Assembly (NCBI RefSeq): GCF_044454545.1
Contig: NZ_JBITDV010000005.1
Span: forward strand, 124,001 to 188,000
Source: Cryptosporangium sp044454545
Lineage (GTDB): Bacteria > Actinomycetota > Actinomycetes > Mycobacteriales > Cryptosporangiaceae
DNA length: 64,000 nt
Direction: 5' to 3'
Made by a program: the position numbers and the translations under genes. A model generated the notes under the pieces. The model saw only the letters and a list, made by a program, of their open reading frames with translations. It was not told the DNA's origin and did no database searches. Below are positions 37,336-45,339 of this stretch, piece by piece. The stretch's first letter is position 1. The number at the start of each line of letters is the position of its first letter.

Positions 37336-37863
37336 GTGGAGTTCGACGTCACGATCGAGATCCCCAAGGGTCAGCGAAACAAATACGAGGTCGACCACGA
37401 GACCGGGCGCATCCGGCTGGACCGGATTCTGTTCACCGCGACCCAGTACCCGGCTGACTACGGGTTCATCGAGGAGACACTCGGCCAGGACGGCGACCCG
37501 CTGGACGCGCTCGTGCTGCTCCAGGAGCCGACGTTCCCGGGTTGCCTGATCCGTGCCCGCGCGATCGGCATGTTCCGGATGAAGGACGAGAAGGGCCCGG
37601 ACGACAAGGTCCTCTGCGTCCACGCGAACGACCCGCGACAGGAGCACCTGCGCGACATCCACCACCTGCCGGAGTTCGACCGGCTGGAGATCCAGCACTT
37701 CTTCACGGTGTACAAGGACCTCGAGCCCGGCAAGTCGGTCGAGGGTGCCTCGTGGGTGGGGCGCGCCGAGGCCGAGCTCGAGATCGAGCGCTCCCGCAAG
37801 CGGGCGATCGAGGCCCACGGCGACTTCACCGGCACCGGAGACGCGCACCCGCCGTCGGAGTAA
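37336..37863 (+). CDS. ppa: Inorganic pyrophosphatase
   Basis: Ppa hydrolyses pyrophosphate and drives biosynthetic reactions. The protein has 175 residues with the family I motifs EIPKGQRNKYEVD, YPADYGFIEETLGQDGDPLD (metal-binding Asp cluster), DEKGPDDKVLCVHANDPR and FFTVYKDLEPGK. GTG start with GAGGAG about nine bases upstream. It probably stands alone or is followed by the GNAT gene 24 bp later. Confidence 0.96.
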   Translation: MEFDVTIEIPKGQRNKYEVDHETGRIRLDRILFTATQYPADYGFIEETLGQDGDPLDALVLLQEPTFPGCLIRARAIGMFRMKDEKGPDDKVLCVHANDPRQEHLRDIHHLPEFDRLEIQHFFTVYKDLEPGKSVEGASWVGRAEAELEIERSRKRAIEAHGDFTGTGDAHPPSE

Positions 37864-37887
37864 CCGACCCAGCGGGATACTGCTCAG

Positions 37888-38412
37888 GTGAGCGCTATCG
37901 ACGGGGCGGCCGCAGTACGACCGGCCGCCGATGAGGAGCTAGCGGGTCTCGCGGAGGTCGAGAAAGCTTCCGAGGCCCCCTTCATCGAGGCGGGCATGGT
38001 TCTGCCGGCCGAGTACATGCAGGCCGATACGCTGCGGAAATGCGCGATCGTCCTGGTCGCGCCCGGGCCGACCGGTGCTCCGGTCGGCTTCGCGGCGGTG
38101 GACATCGTCGACGGTGCGGCGCACCTGACCCAGCTGTCGGTGGACGCCGCGTACGGACGCCAGGGCATCGGGCGGGGGTTACTCGCCGCGGTGATCGGCT
38201 GGGCCCGCCGGGGTGGGTTACCGGCGGTGACACTGACGACGTTCCGGGACGTGCCGTGGAACGGTCCGTTCTACCGCCGGTACGGGTTCGTCGACCTGGA
38301 CGAGGCCGAGCTGACGCCGGGCCTGCGCGAGGCCAGGGCGCACGAGGTGGCCGCCGACCTCGACCAGTACGCACCCCGCTGCGCCATGCGCCGAGCCCTA
38401 CGCGCTTCGTGA
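37888..38412 (+). CDS. GNAT-family N-acetyltransferase
   Basis: The protein has 174 residues. The acetyl-CoA loop is YGRQGIGRGLLAAVI, preceded by the beta strand AAHLTQLSVDAA, and the C-terminal FYRRYGFVDLDEAEL is typical of GNAT enzymes. The acceptor substrate is unknown. GTG start at 37888, 24 bases after ppa, possibly one transcript. It is the last conserved gene before the decayed mobile-element region. Confidence 0.85.
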   Translation: MSAIDGAAAVRPAADEELAGLAEVEKASEAPFIEAGMVLPAEYMQADTLRKCAIVLVAPGPTGAPVGFAAVDIVDGAAHLTQLSVDAAYGRQGIGRGLLAAVIGWARRGGLPAVTLTTFRDVPWNGPFYRRYGFVDLDEAELTPGLREARAHEVAADLDQYAPRCAMRRALRAS

Positions 38413-38566
38413 AGGCACGCGCGCCCCGAGGACGCGTCTCATGAGGGCGGCGCGCTTGCCCGGTTCGCGGTGGCCAGTGTTTTGACTCTGGCTATTGGGC
38501 TGGATCTGTGCGGGAGACGGCCGCCGGATGGTTCGCGGTGAGTTGAACGGGCTCGTGGCGGAACGG

Positions 38567-38682
38567 GCGGCCTACCCGAGTGACCTGACCGGCGCTGATC
38601 GGCCCGTTCCTCGACGCGTGGAAGGCACGGCACCCGTCGGTGTCCGGGCACATCAGGGCCGCTATTCGCTGCGGGAGGTGGG
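38567..38682 (+). pseudogene. Remnant of an IS5-family transposase N-terminus
   Basis: Three short pieces in successive frames rebuild the start of a DUF4096/IS5-type transposase: AYPSDLT (from 38570), LIGPFLDAWKARHPSVSGH (38595-38651) and HQGRYSLREV (38651-38680). The order and wording match the family's PSDL...LI.P...SGH.GRY..RE start as I know it. At least two frameshifts separate them and the catalytic DDE part is absent, so this is a dead fragment. Terminal inverted repeats are not evident. Confidence 0.6.
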
Positions 38683-38766
38683 CTTCGACGGTGAACACGG
38701 TGCGTCGGCTGACCGGCACCAGCGCCCCGACCTGACGAGGAGCCTGACCAGAATGAACGCCCCATC

Positions 38767-39104
38767 ATGAACACAGCGACGGCTCTGGACCTGATCACCG
38801 CCAGGCAGACCGCCGTCACCGAATACGCCGGCCAGCTACCCGAGCAGATCGCCAAGTTCACCGCCGAACAGCTCAATGCCCTGTACCCGACCATCGCCAG
38901 CGAGCCCTACCAGCAGATCCTCGCTGTGTTCTGCGCGGCCACCGCGCCGATCCGCGCCAAAGACGTCTGCATGGCCCTGGGCATCGAGGTCACCGTCCCC
39001 AAGGACGTCGAAGGCATCCGCGCGAAACTCAAGCGCCTGGTCAGACGACAGGCCCTGGCCGAAGCCAACCAGGCCTGGTCACCTTCGACCCGACCGGCGA
39101 CTAA
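38767..39104 (+). pseudogene. IS-associated small regulator-like ORF, frameshifted at its end
   Basis: The frame starts MNTATALDLITARQTAVTEY and holds YQQILAVFCAATAPIRAKDV followed by GIRAKLKRLVRRQALAEAN, a winged-helix-like protein often found beside actinobacterial transposases. The open frame runs to 39135, but near 39075 a one-base shift gives GLVTFDPTGD and a stop at 39102-39104, which matches the expected family end much better. The segment between residues 20 and 45 also looks shortened. I read it as a recently inactivated gene accompanying the transposase remnant. Confidence 0.5.
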
Positions 39105-40089
39105 ACCCTCACAAAACACCCTCCGGAGAGGCTAGGAAAGTGCCGGTCTAGTTCCTAGCGCGTTCGCGTCATTGCTCCGAGGATGGCGAGGACGAGGTCG
39201 TCGCCAGGCTCACGGCTACGACCGCGGCCGAACACCTCGTGCTCCACGGCCGGGCAGGCACCGGCGGAAGGCGAGCACCCGTCACCACGGAGGTAGGCAG
39301 ATGGCACCGGGAACCACTGACCCAGTCCCGCCGCGGCTTGGCGCAGTCCATCACGCAGTCTTCACGGCGCTTGACTTCGTCATACGGCACGGGGAAGCGG
39401 CACTCGCTGCAGTGCGCAGCGCGATGCGTCACCCCGGATAGGCCTCGGCCCGAGAGGGCACCGGTCATACCTTTCCCTCTGAGGACCCGCTACCTGAGGC
39501 ACCCGCGGCCTGAGGGCCGCCCTGTTTGAGGGCGCCCCGCTTGAGGGCGGCGCGTCCGCGGCCTGAGGGCACCGCTACCTGAGGGCGCCCTGCCGGAGGG
39601 TGCCGCCCGTGGCCCGAGGGGTGTCCTACTTGACGGCGCTCGCGGCCTGGAGCGCCCTGCCTGAGGGCCTGTGGATGGGGCCGGCGGGAGTGGCGGGGGG
39701 TCGGCCCACGCTCGGTGGATGCATCCGTCCCGTCCGGGAGAGCTACTCGGCCGGTCGGCCGTTCGTCGGCTCGGATGCCGTACGAACCGGTTGCTCACGT
39801 GGATGCGTCCGTGCCGGTCGATCACCGCCTGCGCGGTAGCGCGGCCGGATTGGTCCTCGCGCCGTTGGCCGCACTCGGCGGACCCGCCGCCTGCGCGTCG
39901 GACCTGCCGCTCGGCGACGACCTGCCTCCGGTGCTGGTCCTGATCCGGCCCGGCACCCCGGTTCTCCCGGCAGGGCTACGACGTCTGCCGCACGTCCCAC
40001 CCCCGCAGGCCTCCCCGCCTGCCTCCCCCGCAGTCCTCCCCCGCGCCACCTGCGCGAAGGGATCCCCGGGCGCCCTGCCAGCGCCGGCA
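39105..40089. other. Gene-poor stretch beyond the IS remnants
   Basis: About 1 kb with no convincing gene. Two weak minus-strand frames end near 39155-39169 (one containing CSECRFPVPYDEVKRRED, the other ending GDDLVLAILGAMTR); they overlap, are short and match nothing I know. 39478-39670 is a degenerate repeat field. Two related phrases, GTGGATGCATCCGTCCCGT (near 39715) and GTGGATGCGTCCGTGCCGG (near 39800), form a short direct repeat. It is probably decayed acquired DNA. Confidence 0.5.
39478..39670. repeat. Degenerate CTGAGGGC repeat field
   Basis: CCTGAGGGC or a one-base variant (TTGAGGGC, CGGAGGGT, CCGAGGGG) recurs about nine times at 15-25 bp spacing, often followed by GCCC so that each copy can form a short GGGC/GCCC hairpin. 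No frame stays protein-like through it. Confidence 0.6.
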
Positions 40090-41328
40090 CTAGTGGACGT
40101 TCCAGGCCGGCGGCAGCACCGGCTCCGACTTGAGTTCACCCCGCGCGATCGACCGAAGGTGCACCTCGTCGGGCCCGTCGAAGAGCCGCATCGCCCGGTG
40201 CCAGGAGTACATACGCGCGAGCGGAGTCGCGTCGCTGATGCCGGCCCCACCGTGGATCTGGATCGCCCGGTCGATCACGTTCGTGGCCGCCCGCGGCACC
40301 GCGACCTTAGCCATCGCGACCAGGTTGCGTGCGGCCTTGTTGCCGGACCCGTCGATCGTCGCGCAGGCTAGGTGACAGATCATCCGGGCTTGCTCGATCT
40401 CCAGCCGGGACTCCGCGATCTGCTGCTGCACCACGCCCTGATCGGCGAGCGGACCACCGAACGCGGTGCGTGACTTCGCCCTGTCGACCATCATCGCCAG
40501 CGCCCGCTCGGCCGCACCGAGCGCTCGCATGCAGTGATGGATCCGGCCGGGCCCCAACCGCGCCTGTGCGGCCGCGAACCCACCGCCCTCTTCGCCGACG
40601 ACGTTGGTCACCGGCACCCGGACGTCGGTGAACGTCACCTCGGGGTGGCCATGCTGATCCCAGTGGCCCAGCACCGAGTGGTCACGGACCACGGTGACGC
40701 CGGGCGTGTCGCGCGGGACGAGCACCATCGACTGCTGGCGATGACTCGGTGCGTCCGGATCGGTCTTGCCCATCACGATGAAGATCGCGCAGCGGGGGTC
40801 GGACGCGCCGCTGGTGAACCACTTGTGGCCGTTGATCACGTACTCGTCGCCATCACGGACGATGCGGGTGCGGATGTTCGTCGCGTCGCTGCTGGCCACA
40901 TCGGGCTCGGTCATCGCGAACGCCGACCGGATCTGACCCGCGAGCAGCGGCTTCAGCCACCGCTCCTGCTGCTCGTCGGTGCCGAGCAGGTGCAGCAGCT
41001 CCATGTTGCCGGTGTCGGGCGCCTGGCAGTTGATCGCCTCGGGCGCCAGGTCGTTGCTCCATCCGGACAGTTCGGCGATCGGCGCGTATTCGAGCTGCGT
41101 CAGCCCTGACTCGGAAGGCAGGAACAGATTCCAGAGCCCCAGCCCCTGCGCCTGCTTCTTCAACTCTTCGATGACCGTCGGCACGACGTGACCATCGGGG
41201 CCGGCGGCCCGGCGATGCTCCTCGTACGAGGCTTCGGCGGGCAATACGTGGTCGCGCATGAAGGCAGCCATCTGCTCACGCACCTGCACCGCGTGAGCTG
41301 AGGGAGCTGGCAACGTTTCGGCGGTCAT
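40090..41328 (-). CDS. Acyl-CoA dehydrogenase, ACAD10/11-like
   Basis: The protein has 412 residues, a flavin-dependent acyl-CoA dehydrogenase of the subgroup with GLWNLFLP, NCQAPDTGNMELLHLLGT, FAMTEPDVASSDATNI, GPGRIHHCMRALGAAERAL and the end motif LFDGPDEVHLRSIARGE. This subgroup pairs with APH-type kinases: in human ACAD10/11 and in levulinate (lva) operons the pair handles 4-hydroxyacyl-CoA by phosphorylation and removal of the hydroxyl. Here the kinase gene lies 1 kb away, divergent. The gene follows its putative regulator on the same strand, with a probable operator in the 62-bp gap. Confidence 0.9.
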   Translation of the reverse strand: MTAETLPAPSAHAVQVREQMAAFMRDHVLPAEASYEEHRRAAGPDGHVVPTVIEELKKQAQGLGLWNLFLPSESGLTQLEYAPIAELSGWSNDLAPEAINCQAPDTGNMELLHLLGTDEQQERWLKPLLAGQIRSAFAMTEPDVASSDATNIRTRIVRDGDEYVINGHKWFTSGASDPRCAIFIVMGKTDPDAPSHRQQSMVLVPRDTPGVTVVRDHSVLGHWDQHGHPEVTFTDVRVPVTNVVGEEGGGFAAAQARLGPGRIHHCMRALGAAERALAMMVDRAKSRTAFGGPLADQGVVQQQIAESRLEIEQARMICHLACATIDGSGNKAARNLVAMAKVAVPRAATNVIDRAIQIHGGAGISDATPLARMYSWHRAMRLFDGPDEVHLRSIARGELKSEPVLPPAWNVH

Positions 41329-41340
41329 CGGGCGCCTCCT

Positions 41341-41367
41341 GAACAGACCGATCGCTTGCTAGGTCAC
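41341..41367. promoter_or_regulatory. Candidate operator between the XRE-TetR gene and the dehydrogenase
   Basis: GAACAGACCGATCGCT at 41341-41356 nearly repeats GAACAGATCGATCGATCGCT found at 42258-42277 before the divergent kinase gene, in the same orientation. It lies 12 bases upstream of the dehydrogenase start. A shared site before both targets of one regulator suggests an operator of the XRE-TetR protein. Confidence 0.45.
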
Positions 41368-41390
41368 ATTAGGGTTGGCCCCAAGGGGAG

Positions 41391-42212
41391 TCAACGAGGG
41401 AAACGGACGAGGTCCAAGCCGAAATCGACGTACTGCGCGGCTACGTCGGACGGTGTAGATGGGCCGGTCGGCGACCACCAGGACGGCAGCGCCGTACACA
41501 TCGTGACCACCGCACGAGCCGCCTCGTGCGGCAACGGCGTCCCGATCGAACCGCGGCGCTTGGCCTCGCGGACCTCGGCGTCGACCATCCGCTGGATGCC
41601 GATGCGCAGCGCGGCGATCCGGCTGCGGTCGGGTTCGTCGAGGCTGCGCATCTCGCTCGCACCGATGAATCCGAGCTCGCGGCGGTGCGTGTGGAACAGC
41701 GCCAGGCACTCGATCAACAGCTTGAACCGCTCGACCGGCCCATCACCTTCGGCGCGCGCCGACTCGGTCCGCCGGACCAACTCGTCCATGGTCAGGTCGA
41801 GCAGCGCGACCAGCAGGTGCTGTTTCGTCGGCCAGTGATGGTAAAGACCGGGCACGGACAGGTTCGCCCGCTGCGCGATGTCACGAATGGTCGAGCCGTG
41901 GTACCCGAGTTCGACGAACGCGCTCAGTGCGCCGGCCAGCGGCGGCGCGAGTTCGAGCGGCGGGAAATCACGCCAGGTCAGCTCGGGCGCGAGGACGCCG
42001 GGCGGCTCGTGCGGCGCGGTCAGGATCTCGACCTCGACGCCGAACAGCCGCGCCGCCGCCTCCACCCGATCAGCCGTGATACGGGTTCGGCCGTTCTCGA
42101 TCGCGCTCCACGTCCCGGCGCTGACCGCGAGCGCGTCGGCGGTGGCACGTAGCGTCAAGCCGGACATGCGCCTCGCCTCACGCAGGCGCGTTCCCACCAG
42201 TTCGCGGTTCAT
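41391..42212 (-). CDS. Double-HTH regulator: XRE domain fused to TetR domain
   Basis: The protein has 273 residues. Residues ~1-64 form a Cro/C1 (XRE) helix-turn-helix (LREARRMSGLTLRATADALA, VSAGTWSAIENGRTRITADR). Residues ~88-140 form a TetR helix-turn-helix (GYHGSTIRDIAQRANLSVPG, LYHHWPTKQHLLVALLD), followed by a TetR ligand domain. The ATG at 42212 has GGGAGG five bases upstream. It probably regulates the adjacent dehydrogenase and divergent kinase genes in response to an acyl-CoA or related ligand. Two DNA-binding domains in one chain are rare among TetR proteins. Confidence 0.9.
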   Translation of the reverse strand: MNRELVGTRLREARRMSGLTLRATADALAVSAGTWSAIENGRTRITADRVEAAARLFGVEVEILTAPHEPPGVLAPELTWRDFPPLELAPPLAGALSAFVELGYHGSTIRDIAQRANLSVPGLYHHWPTKQHLLVALLDLTMDELVRRTESARAEGDGPVERFKLLIECLALFHTHRRELGFIGASEMRSLDEPDRSRIAALRIGIQRMVDAEVREAKRRGSIGTPLPHEAARAVVTMCTALPSWWSPTGPSTPSDVAAQYVDFGLDLVRFPR

Positions 42213-42248
42213 CCACACCTCCCTTGACACCGAGCTCCAGGCCCGCCA

Positions 42249-42277
42249 TGTTCATATGAACAGATCGATCGATCGCT
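42249..42277. promoter_or_regulatory. Palindromic operator before the kinase gene
   Basis: TGTTCATATGAACA (42249-42262) is a perfect 14-bp palindrome. It runs into GATCGATCGATCG and forms part of the shared motif GAACAGATCGATCGATCGCT (42258-42277). It lies in the 83-bp gap between the divergent XRE-TetR and kinase genes, so it could bind either HTH of that regulator and control both. Confidence 0.55.
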
Positions 42278-42295
42278 CGTCTTCAGGAGGATTCT

Positions 42296-43312
42296 ATGGC
42301 CGGTCCGCCGGGTGTGGAGGTCTCTTCGCTGGAGAAGTATCTCCGCACCGAACTACCAGGGCTCCTCGCCGGCGCGCTCGAAGTCGAGTTGATCGCCGGT
42401 GGCCGGTCGAACCTGACCTATCTGTTGAGCGACGGCGTCGGCCGCTGGGTGCTTCGCAGACCACCGCTCGGGCACGTACTCGAGACGGCGCACGACATGG
42501 GCCGCGAGTACCGCGTGCTCTCCGCGCTCCACCCCACCGACGTGCCGGTCCCGAAACCGCTGGTCCTCGGTGGTCCCGAGGTGCTCGGTGCCCCGTTCTA
42601 CGTGATGGACTTCGCCGACGGTGCGGTGCTGCGCACCCGCTCCCAACTCCAAGAGTTCGACGCTCCCACCGCGACGGTTCTCGCCGACCATTTGGTGGAC
42701 GTACTGACCAGGCTCCACCGTCTTGAAGCCGACGCCGTGGGGCTGGGCGATCTCGGGCGGCCGATCGGGTACCTGGAGCGGCAACTGCGGCGCTGGGCCC
42801 GGCAACTCGAGTCGTCACACACCCGCGATCTGCCCGAACTCGGCCGATTGCACGATCGGCTCGCGGAGAAGCTGCCCGCGCACCAGGGCACGGCGATCGT
42901 CCACGGCGACTACCGGCTCGACAACGCAGTCGTCGACCCGGCCAGCGCATCGGTCCGGGCGGTGCTCGACTGGGAGATGGCGACGCTCGGCGATCCGCTC
43001 GCCGACCTGGCCTCGGCCGTCATGTGGTGGGACGGGTTGCGTGGGCTCGAGAGCCCGGTCGCAGCGGTTCCCGGTGACGTCGCGGGCTTCCCGGACGGGA
43101 AACACCTCACGGCCGAGTACGGACGGCGCAGCGGTGCCGACCTGAGCGAGCTGCCGTGGTACCTCGGGTTCGCGTACTACAAGATGGCGGCGATTTTCGA
43201 GGGCATCCACTACCGGTCACTCCAGGGCATGACCGTCGGCGAGGGCTTCGACCGCTTGGGCCCATTGGTGCCCGCCCTAGTAGAACGAGGCCACGCGGCC
43301 CTGACCCACTAG
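42296..43312 (+). CDS. APH-family phosphotransferase (ACAD10/11- or LvaA-like kinase)
   Basis: The protein has 338 residues and a protein-kinase-like fold: IAGGRSNLTYLLSDG (nucleotide loop), WVLRRPPLGH (Lys-equivalent strand), catalytic loop VHGDYRLDNAVVD and metal-binding DWEMATLGDPLADLA. Members next to acyl-CoA dehydrogenases, such as LvaA in levulinate breakdown, phosphorylate 4-hydroxyacyl-CoA. This role is inferred from context, and aminoglycoside resistance is not suggested. ATG with AGGAGG. Divergent from the XRE-TetR gene. Confidence 0.88.
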   Translation: MAGPPGVEVSSLEKYLRTELPGLLAGALEVELIAGGRSNLTYLLSDGVGRWVLRRPPLGHVLETAHDMGREYRVLSALHPTDVPVPKPLVLGGPEVLGAPFYVMDFADGAVLRTRSQLQEFDAPTATVLADHLVDVLTRLHRLEADAVGLGDLGRPIGYLERQLRRWARQLESSHTRDLPELGRLHDRLAEKLPAHQGTAIVHGDYRLDNAVVDPASASVRAVLDWEMATLGDPLADLASAVMWWDGLRGLESPVAAVPGDVAGFPDGKHLTAEYGRRSGADLSELPWYLGFAYYKMAAIFEGIHYRSLQGMTVGEGFDRLGPLVPALVERGHAALTH

Positions 43313-43383
43313 GCCCGCGCCGCGTTCCGGCAGTCAGCGCCGCACCGCACCGCGACGCGCTCCACCGCGCCGTCCAACCAACC

Positions 43384-45078
43384 TCAGAGTGAGACCAGCT
43401 CCCGAACCCGCGCGACGACACCATCCAGCGGCACCGACTCCGTCTCGCCGCTGGCTCGGTCGTTGAGCTCCAACGCCCCGGCCGATACGCCTCGCGATCC
43501 GACCGTCACCCGATAGGGGATCCCGATCAACTCGACATCCTTGAACTTCACCCCGGGACGCTCGGCCCGATCGTCGAGCAGCACGTCCACACCGGCGGCC
43601 CGCAGTTCCTCGTACAGCTTCTCCGCCGCCGCGACCGTCGCCTCGTCCTTACCGACCACCACCACCGCCACCGCGAACGGCGCGATGCTCACCGGCCAGA
43701 CGATGCCGGCCTCGTCATGATGCGACTCGACCACGGCCGCGAGCGCCCGCTCGACACCGATGCCGTACGACCCCATGATCGGCGTCACCCGGGTGCTGTC
43801 GGCACCGAGCACGGTCAGGTCCAGCGCCTCGCTGTACTTGTAACCGAGTTTGAAGATGTGCCCGACCTCGATCGTCCGGATCACCTCCAGCGCCGTCCCG
43901 CACACCGAGCAGGGCTCTCCGGCCACGACCTCGCGCAGGTCGACCCATTCGCCGACCGCGATGTCCCGCGCCACGTCGACGCCACGCAGGTGCACCTCGT
44001 CGATGTTCGCGCCGGTGAACATGTTCCGGCGGCCATCCAGCGCCCGGTCGGCGACGATCCGCAGGCCGGAGACCCCGACCGCGCCCAGGCTTCCCGGAAG
44101 CGCGCCGAGCGCCTCGCGGATCTCGTCCGGATGGGCCGGCCGCGCCGCCCGCGCACCGGTCGCGTCGAGCAGCTTCTGCTCGACCAGCCCGTGGTCACCG
44201 CGCATCAGCACCAGCGTCAGCTCGTCGTCCAGCGCGTAGACCAGCGTCTTGATCTGCCGATCGGCCGGCGCGGCGAACGCTTCCAGGTCAGCGATGGTCC
44301 GCACGCCCGGCGTCGGGAACTGCTCCGGTGCGTCCGGTCCGGCTTCGTCCGAAGCTTCCGCCAGCTGCGAGGTCGCTTTCTCGACGTTCGCCGCGTACCC
44401 GCACGACGGGCACCGGACGATCAGGTCTTCACCCGCCGAGGACGGACACATGAACTCGACCGACGCGCTTCCGCCCATGCTTCCGCTGGACGCCTGCACT
44501 GCCACCGCCGGAATCCCGAGGCGGGCGAAGATCCGCTGGTAGGCGTCGTGCTGGGCGTCGAACGCGGTGTCCAGGCCGGACGCGTCCAGGTCGAAGCTGT
44601 ACGCGTCCTTCATCGTGAACTCGCGCACCCGGATCAGTCCGCTCTTCGGCCGCGGCTCGTCCCGGAACTTGGTCTGGAACTGGTACCACATCTGCGGCAG
44701 GTCACGGTACGAGCGGAGTTCGAGCGCGAGCGTCGTGAAGATTTCCTCGTGCGTCATACCGAGGGCGATGTCCGCACCCTTGCGGTCGCGCAGCCGGAAC
44801 ATCTCGTCGCCCATGACGTCCCACCGGCCGGTTTTCTGCCAGATCTCGGCGGGGTGCATCGCCGGGAGCGAAAACTCCTGCGCACCGATGCGGCTCATCT
44901 CGTCGCGGATGACGTCGATGATCTTCGTCCGGACCCGGACGGCCAACGGCAGCAGCGTGTAGTGACCGGCCATCAGCTGCCGGATGTAGCCCGCGCGCAG
45001 CAGCAGCCGATGGCTGACCGCGTCCGCGTCCGCCGGGTCTTCACGCAACGTCGGTACGTACAACCGGGACCAGCGCAC
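43384..45078 (-). CDS. proS: Prolyl-tRNA synthetase, bacterial type with editing domain
   Basis: ProS charges tRNA-Pro. The protein has 564 residues with class II motif 1 around LLLRAGYIRQLMAGHYTLLP, motif 2 FQTKFRDEPRPKSGLIRVRE, an inserted YbaK-like editing domain (~220-400, with KTLVYALDDELTLVLMRGDH), motif 3 MGSYGIGVERALAAVVE and a C-terminal anticodon domain. The GTG at 45078 (VRWSRLYVPTLRED) fits the family start, with AAGGTGAG eight bases upstream; a GTG at 45090 adds four residues. Confidence 0.96.
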   Translation of the reverse strand: MRWSRLYVPTLREDPADADAVSHRLLLRAGYIRQLMAGHYTLLPLAVRVRTKIIDVIRDEMSRIGAQEFSLPAMHPAEIWQKTGRWDVMGDEMFRLRDRKGADIALGMTHEEIFTTLALELRSYRDLPQMWYQFQTKFRDEPRPKSGLIRVREFTMKDAYSFDLDASGLDTAFDAQHDAYQRIFARLGIPAVAVQASSGSMGGSASVEFMCPSSAGEDLIVRCPSCGYAANVEKATSQLAEASDEAGPDAPEQFPTPGVRTIADLEAFAAPADRQIKTLVYALDDELTLVLMRGDHGLVEQKLLDATGARAARPAHPDEIREALGALPGSLGAVGVSGLRIVADRALDGRRNMFTGANIDEVHLRGVDVARDIAVGEWVDLREVVAGEPCSVCGTALEVIRTIEVGHIFKLGYKYSEALDLTVLGADSTRVTPIMGSYGIGVERALAAVVESHHDEAGIVWPVSIAPFAVAVVVVGKDEATVAAAEKLYEELRAAGVDVLLDDRAERPGVKFKDVELIGIPYRVTVGSRGVSAGALELNDRASGETESVPLDGVVARVRELVSL

Positions 45079-45339
45079 CCGAAATCTCACCTTCGCTCGT
45101 ACCTATTGCTGCTGAGAGTAGTCGTGGCGCGAGAACGGTTACGCACGTGGACGTCTCGGCCGCTACCGGAGAGGTCGAGACGAACGCCCCCGCCGAGGCG
45201 GTGGCCGCCGCCGACGGTTCGATGACCGGGGCGGTGTCCGAAACGGACGGTCGAGTTGGTGGTCGGGAAACAGCGTCGGCTGTGTCGCAAGGGCTACTAG
45301 GGTGAGCGGCCGAGACTCGCGGGGTGAAGGAAGACATCG

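Noticed and set aside
38413..38460. GCGCGCC/GGCGCGC pairing after the GNAT gene as a terminator
   Set aside because: The arms are far apart with a long unpaired middle; not convincing.
39169..39468. 99-codon minus-strand frame with CSECRFPVPYDEVKRRED
   Set aside because: It overlaps another equally weak frame, has no ribosome-binding site and matches no family I know; left as unassigned decayed DNA.
39715..40371. 218-codon + strand frame running into the acyl-CoA dehydrogenase gene
   Set aside because: Its second half is antisense to the dehydrogenase and the first half is Pro/Arg-rich without domain features.
45147..45305. 52-codon + strand frame (GTG start, VDVSAATGEVETNAPAE) between proS and the Gly-Tyr-Pro protein
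   Set aside because: Codon use is coding-like at the start, but there is no ribosome-binding site, no known family, and the tail loses the pattern; insufficient support.
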